Positions 13,067 to 15,513 of a stretch of DNA of 15,513 nt are shown piece after piece (the stretch's first letter is position 1; every line of letters begins with the position of its first letter). Source of the stretch: Chthoniobacterales bacterium (lineage in GTDB: Bacteria; Verrucomicrobiota; Verrucomicrobiia; Chthoniobacterales; JACTMZ01); assembly GCA_017853515.1 (NCBI GenBank), contig JAFMJK010000027.1, positions 1 to 15,513 on the forward strand, written 5' to 3'. The notes beneath the pieces are model-generated. The model saw nothing but the letters and a program-made list of their open reading frames with translations. It had not been told where the DNA came from and did not search any database. The position numbers were made by a program, and so were the translations under genes.

Positions 13067-15220
13067 TTACTTGATGAAGAGCATTTCCTGGTAGGTCGGA
13101 AGCGGCCAGATGTCGTCGGGCAGCAGACCTTCCAGTTCGTCCACCGTGGCGCGGACTTTGAGCATGGCGGGCAGGACTTTGAAGGTCCAATCGCCGACCT
13201 CGTGGGCCGCGGCATGAACGGAGTGAAGCATGGCCAGATCGGTTTCGAGTTGTGAAACGAGCTTGGCCACTTTCTCGAGTGTCGCGGTGCTGGCGGCTAC
13301 GCCGGCGGCTTTCATCTTGGAAACGCCCTCGGCAAGGCTCGCCGCATAGGCGGCCGCGACCGGGAAGATTTTGGTCTGCGCGATTTCGGCGACCAACTTG
13401 GCTTCGACGTTGACCACCTTCTCGTATTGCTCGCAGAGGATGGCGTGACGGCTTTTGAGCTCGGTCTCGGACAGGACGCCGTATTTCTCGAAAACCTCAA
13501 CGACTTCGGGGCCGGTCATCGCCGGCAGCGCATCGGCCGATGTCTTGAGATTCGGCAAACCGCGCTCCGCGGCCTCCGCATGCCACTCTTCGGAATAGCC
13601 GTTGCCGTTGAAGATGATGCGGCCGTGCTTGTCCATGACCTCTTTGAGCGCGTCTTGGATCGCTTTGTTGAGGTCCGTGGCGCCCTCGAGTTTGGACGCC
13701 ATCCACTCGAGCGAATCGGCGAGGATGGTGTTCATCGCGATGAGCGGACCGGAGATCGACTGGTTGGCACCGACCGCACGGAACTCGAAACGGTTGCCGG
13801 TGAAGGCGAACGGCGAGGTGCGGTTGCGGTCTCCCGCGTCCTTCGGCAACTCGGGCAGAACATCGACGCCGATTTTCAGCGTGCCCCTCTGCTTCGACGT
13901 GGTTGCCCCGCCGGCTTTGATCTGTTCGAAAACATCGGCCAGTTGGTCGCCGAGGTAGATGGAGATGATGGCCGGAGGCGCTTCGTTCGCGCCGAGCCGG
14001 TGATCGTTGCCCGCCGAGGCGATGGTCGAGCGGAGGAGCGGCGCGAATTTGTCGACCGCGCGGATCACCGCGCCGGCGAAGACGAGGAATTGCGCGTTCT
14101 CGTGCGGCGTATCGCCCGGATCGAGCAAGTTGCCCTGCGTGGCGTTGCCCAGCGACCAGTTGACGTGTTTGCCAGAGCCGTTGATGCCGGCGAAGGGCTT
14201 CTCGTGCAGGAGACAGGCGAGGCCGTGCTTGTCGGCGGTCTTCTTGAGGACCGTCATGATCAGCTGCTGGTGGTCGGCGGCGAGGTTGGCCGACTCGAAG
14301 AGCGGCGCGATTTCGAATTGTCCGGGCGCAACTTCGTTGTGGCGCGTTTTGGCCGGGATGCCGAGTTTGAAGAGTTCGCGGTCGACCTCGTACATGAAGG
14401 CCATGACGCGATCCGGAATGAGGCCGAAGTAGTGGTCCTCGAATTCCTGGCCCTTGGGCGCGGGCGCGCCGAAGAGCGAGCGGCCGGCCGAGAGCAGGTC
14501 GGGCCGCGCGTAGTAGAACATCTTGTCGACGAGGAAATATTCCTGCTCGGGTCCCGCCGTGGCCGCGACGCGGGCGATATCCTTGTGACCGAAGAGCTTG
14601 AGGATGCGGCGCGCTTGTTTGTCCAAGGCCTGCATCGACTTGAGCAGCGGCGTCTTGGTGTCGAGCGCTTCGCCGGTCCACGACACAAACGAGGTGGGAA
14701 TGCAAAGCGTCGTACCGTTGGCGTTCTCCATGAGAAACGCCGGGCTGGTCACATCCCACGCGGTGTAGCCGCGCGCGCTGTGCGTGGCCCGGATGCCGCC
14801 GGACGGGAACGACGACGCGTCGGGCTCGCCTTGGATGAGCGTCTTGCCTTTGAACTTGGAAATCGTGGTGCGTCCGTCCGTGCCCGGATCGTAGAACGAA
14901 TCGTGTTTCTCCGCGGAGGTGCCGGTCAGCGGATAGAAAACGTGCGCGAAGTGCGTGGCGCCGCGGCTCACGGCCCAATTCTTCATCGCTTCGGCCACTT
15001 CGTCCGCCACGCCTTCGGGAAGTTTGGTGCCGTTGTTGACCGTCTCCAGCACGGCCTGATAGGTGGCCGGCTTGAGGGTTTCCTTCATCACAGCGAGGCT
15101 GAAGGTGTTGGATCCGAATACGGTTTCCGGCGTCTCCTCGATGAAATTGACGGAGGCGTCCTGCGATTTGCGGGCCGCGATGGCGGCCACGGCGGCGGCG
15201 CGTGCTGACATGTTGCTCAT
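13067..15220 (-). CDS. glnN: Glutamine synthetase type III
   Basis: This 717-residue enzyme makes glutamine from glutamate, ammonia and ATP. Its length (about 700-730) and motifs separate it from the roughly 450-residue type I and the shorter type II forms. The N-terminal type III block is NFIEETPETVFGSNTFSLAVM, followed by FYPLTGTSAEKHDSFYDP, FPSGGIRATHSARGYTAWD, the metal-binding GPEQEYFLVD (223-232), RHNEVAPGQFEIAP (293-306), the ammonia/ATP site AGINGSGKHVNWS (344-356) and RNRTSPFAFTGNRFEFRAVG (465-484), then a long helical C-terminal region. No adenylylation Tyr loop of the type I kind is recognisable. The start MSNMSARAAAV has a second ATG three codons in. The gene is monocistronic, convergent with the barrel gene, ends in a strong terminator, and has a candidate sigma-54 promoter and leader hairpin upstream, which would fit nitrogen control. 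Confidence 0.96.
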   Translation of the reverse strand: MSNMSARAAAVAAIAARKSQDASVNFIEETPETVFGSNTFSLAVMKETLKPATYQAVLETVNNGTKLPEGVADEVAEAMKNWAVSRGATHFAHVFYPLTGTSAEKHDSFYDPGTDGRTTISKFKGKTLIQGEPDASSFPSGGIRATHSARGYTAWDVTSPAFLMENANGTTLCIPTSFVSWTGEALDTKTPLLKSMQALDKQARRILKLFGHKDIARVAATAGPEQEYFLVDKMFYYARPDLLSAGRSLFGAPAPKGQEFEDHYFGLIPDRVMAFMYEVDRELFKLGIPAKTRHNEVAPGQFEIAPLFESANLAADHQQLIMTVLKKTADKHGLACLLHEKPFAGINGSGKHVNWSLGNATQGNLLDPGDTPHENAQFLVFAGAVIRAVDKFAPLLRSTIASAGNDHRLGANEAPPAIISIYLGDQLADVFEQIKAGGATTSKQRGTLKIGVDVLPELPKDAGDRNRTSPFAFTGNRFEFRAVGANQSISGPLIAMNTILADSLEWMASKLEGATDLNKAIQDALKEVMDKHGRIIFNGNGYSEEWHAEAAERGLPNLKTSADALPAMTGPEVVEVFEKYGVLSETELKSRHAILCEQYEKVVNVEAKLVAEIAQTKIFPVAAAYAASLAEGVSKMKAAGVAASTATLEKVAKLVSQLETDLAMLHSVHAAAHEVGDWTFKVLPAMLKVRATVDELEGLLPDDIWPLPTYQEMLFIK

Positions 15221-15259
15221 TGGATTATTTCAGGGTTGGTTTTGTTGTAGGAATGCAAT

Positions 15260-15291
15260 GGCTTCCGGACCCGTAGACGGGAACGAAAGCC
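15260..15291 (-). promoter_or_regulatory. Hairpin in the glnA leader
   Basis: On the minus strand GGCTT (15291-15287) pairs with AAGCC (15264-15260), and CCCG/CGGG pair inside around a TCTA loop, leaving a symmetric 5x5 internal loop (TCGTT and TCCGG). It would lie near the 5' end of a transcript from the sigma-54-like promoter. The internal CGTTC and GGAAG faintly recall the glutamine riboswitch core, but key conserved bases are missing. The structure is palindromic enough that it may also act as DNA. Confidence 0.35.
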
Positions 15292-15307
15292 AAGTTGAGC
15301 AAATCAT

Positions 15308-15325
15308 AAGCACCAAACATGCCAA
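15308..15325 (-). promoter_or_regulatory. Candidate sigma-54 promoter of glnA
   Basis: The minus strand reads TTGGCATGTTTGGTGCTT (15325-15308). It matches the sigma-54 consensus YTGGCACG-N4-TTGCW at 11 of 13 fixed positions, and the essential GG and GC dinucleotides are exactly ten bases apart. The predicted start near 15298 would give a leader of about 78 bases. Glutamine synthetase genes are classic sigma-54 targets. A sigma-70-like TATGAT overlaps at 15308-15303 without a good -35. Confidence 0.5.
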
Positions 15326-15420
15326 CCGCCATGGCAAAGGAGGGAAAGGCCCGAAACCCGCAGCCCTTCAGAGAAAAGTGGGCGTTTTGCGACACCCCCC
15401 GCGGGGGTGGCTCTTTTTAA
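15319..15420 (+). CDS. Possible small ORF, 33 residues, running into a terminator
   Basis: From ATG 15319 (or the in-frame ATG 15331) a short frame reads MPTAMAKEGKARNPQPFREK followed by WAFCDTPRGGGSF and ends at TAA 15418-15420, inside the T-tract of a strong hairpin. The product is basic, has no signal peptide or membrane helix, and is not a family I recognise. There is no visible Shine-Dalgarno sequence, and third-position GC is lower than in neighbouring genes. It overlaps the sigma-54-like element on the opposite strand. It may be chance; it is listed because a plus-strand terminator otherwise has nothing to terminate. Confidence 0.2.
   Translation: MPTAMAKEGKARNPQPFREKWAFCDTPRGGGSF
15393..15418 (+). 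terminator. Strong plus-strand terminator-like hairpin upstream of glnA
   Basis: CACCCCC (15393-15399) and GGGGGTG (15403-15409) form a 7-bp GC stem with a CGC loop, followed by CTCTTTTTAA (T5 at 15414-15418). The T-tract is on the plus-strand side only; read on the minus strand the stem is followed by TCGCAAAAC. It therefore points at an unidentified rightward transcript rather than at the leftward malate-synthase-like gene. Confidence 0.55.
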
Positions 15421-15468
15421 CCACGCGTCCACCTACTCCCGCTACAGATCCGTAACAAGAATCCGCGA

Positions 15469-15513
15469 TCAGTCGATCAGATCGTAGGCCGGCAACGTGA
15501 GGAACTCCTCGAA
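15469..15513 (-). CDS. aceB: C-terminal end of a malate synthase-like protein (partial)
   Basis: Only the last 14 codons and the stop (TGA at 15471-15469) are inside the window, reading FEEFLTLPAYDLID. The FLTLPxY ending is characteristic of malate synthase A, the glyoxylate-shunt enzyme joining glyoxylate and acetyl-CoA to malate. With so few residues the assignment rests on this motif alone. It lies on the same strand as glnA, 248 bp upstream of it. Confidence 0.55.
   Translation of the reverse strand, partial: FEEFLTLPAYDLID

Larger units (their letters stand above)
15221..15468. other. glnA leader and upstream intergenic region
   Basis: This 248-bp gap between the malate-synthase-like gene and glnA contains a sigma-54-like promoter, a leader hairpin, a small plus-strand ORF and a plus-strand terminator, each listed separately. 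No ribosome binding site close to the glnA ATG is evident. Confidence 0.6.

Noticed and set aside
12745..13215. 156-codon minus-strand frame at the end of glnA
   Set aside because: It crosses the glnA terminator stem and the end of glnA in a different frame; no protein features.
13427..15208. 593-codon open frame on the plus strand
   Set aside because: Antisense shadow of the type III glutamine synthetase, with Arg/Glu/Val-rich composition and no domains.
15260..15291. Glutamine riboswitch (glnA RNA motif)
   Set aside because: Only short CGTTC and GGAAG segments match; the conserved GUAGG-type end and surrounding helices are not recognisable, so it is not called as a riboswitch.
1..15513. 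CRISPR, tRNA, rRNA, transposase or prophage genes
   Set aside because: No regularly spaced direct repeats, no cloverleaf with a conserved T-loop, and no transposase, integrase or phage-like proteins were seen in any part of the window.

Overview
The window is a GC-rich stretch of bacterial chromosome, most likely from the phylum Verrucomicrobiota. That assignment is an inference from the type III glutamine synthetase, the PHP-containing PolX, the gene content and the high GC. No sequence search was run, so it is provisional. Nearly all the DNA is accounted for by core housekeeping genes. I found no tRNA, rRNA, CRISPR array, insertion sequence, prophage or defence system.

Layout: a leftward block (minus strand) runs argA (7859-6579), a 417-bp intergenic region, dnaA (6161-4686), dnaN (4594-3491), a secreted protein with a lysozyme-like signature (3479-2691), polX (2629-890) and a trans-prenyltransferase gene of the ispA type (893 to the left edge, truncated). 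Spacing from dnaN to the prenyltransferase is tight (11 bp, 61 bp, then a 4-base ATGA overlap), which suggests one replication/repair/isoprenoid transcription unit. A divergent rightward block starts 96 bp from argA: secG (7956), panC (8473), nadB (9305) and, after a 183-bp gap, an outer-membrane beta-barrel protein (11078-12631). secG, panC and nadB are separated by 16 bp and by a 14-bp overlap, so they are probably co-transcribed. A 435-bp hairpin-rich spacer with a probable bidirectional terminator separates the barrel gene from a convergent glnA-type III gene (15220-13067). The right edge holds the last 14 codons of a minus-strand gene resembling malate synthase.

The most interesting signals are non-coding. 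(1) DnaA-box-like motifs ending in CACAAGT or CACA cluster in two places: upstream of dnaA (6299-6380, plus 6546) and just after nadB (10898-10948), where three CACAAGT cores alternate in strand at exactly 22-bp steps. These are candidates for an origin or for DnaA-controlled sites. (2) The glnA leader has a good match to a sigma-54 promoter (GG-N10-GC at 15308-15325), followed by a hairpin. (3) A strong plus-strand terminator lies upstream of glnA with no known plus-strand gene to end, but with a small ORF running into it. Among proteins, the gene between dnaN and polX encodes a secreted protein with a Glu...SLGIGH motif like that of phage-type lysozymes, and SecG carries an unusually long Ala/Pro tail. 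I do not see convincing evidence for a wholly new multi-gene system here.
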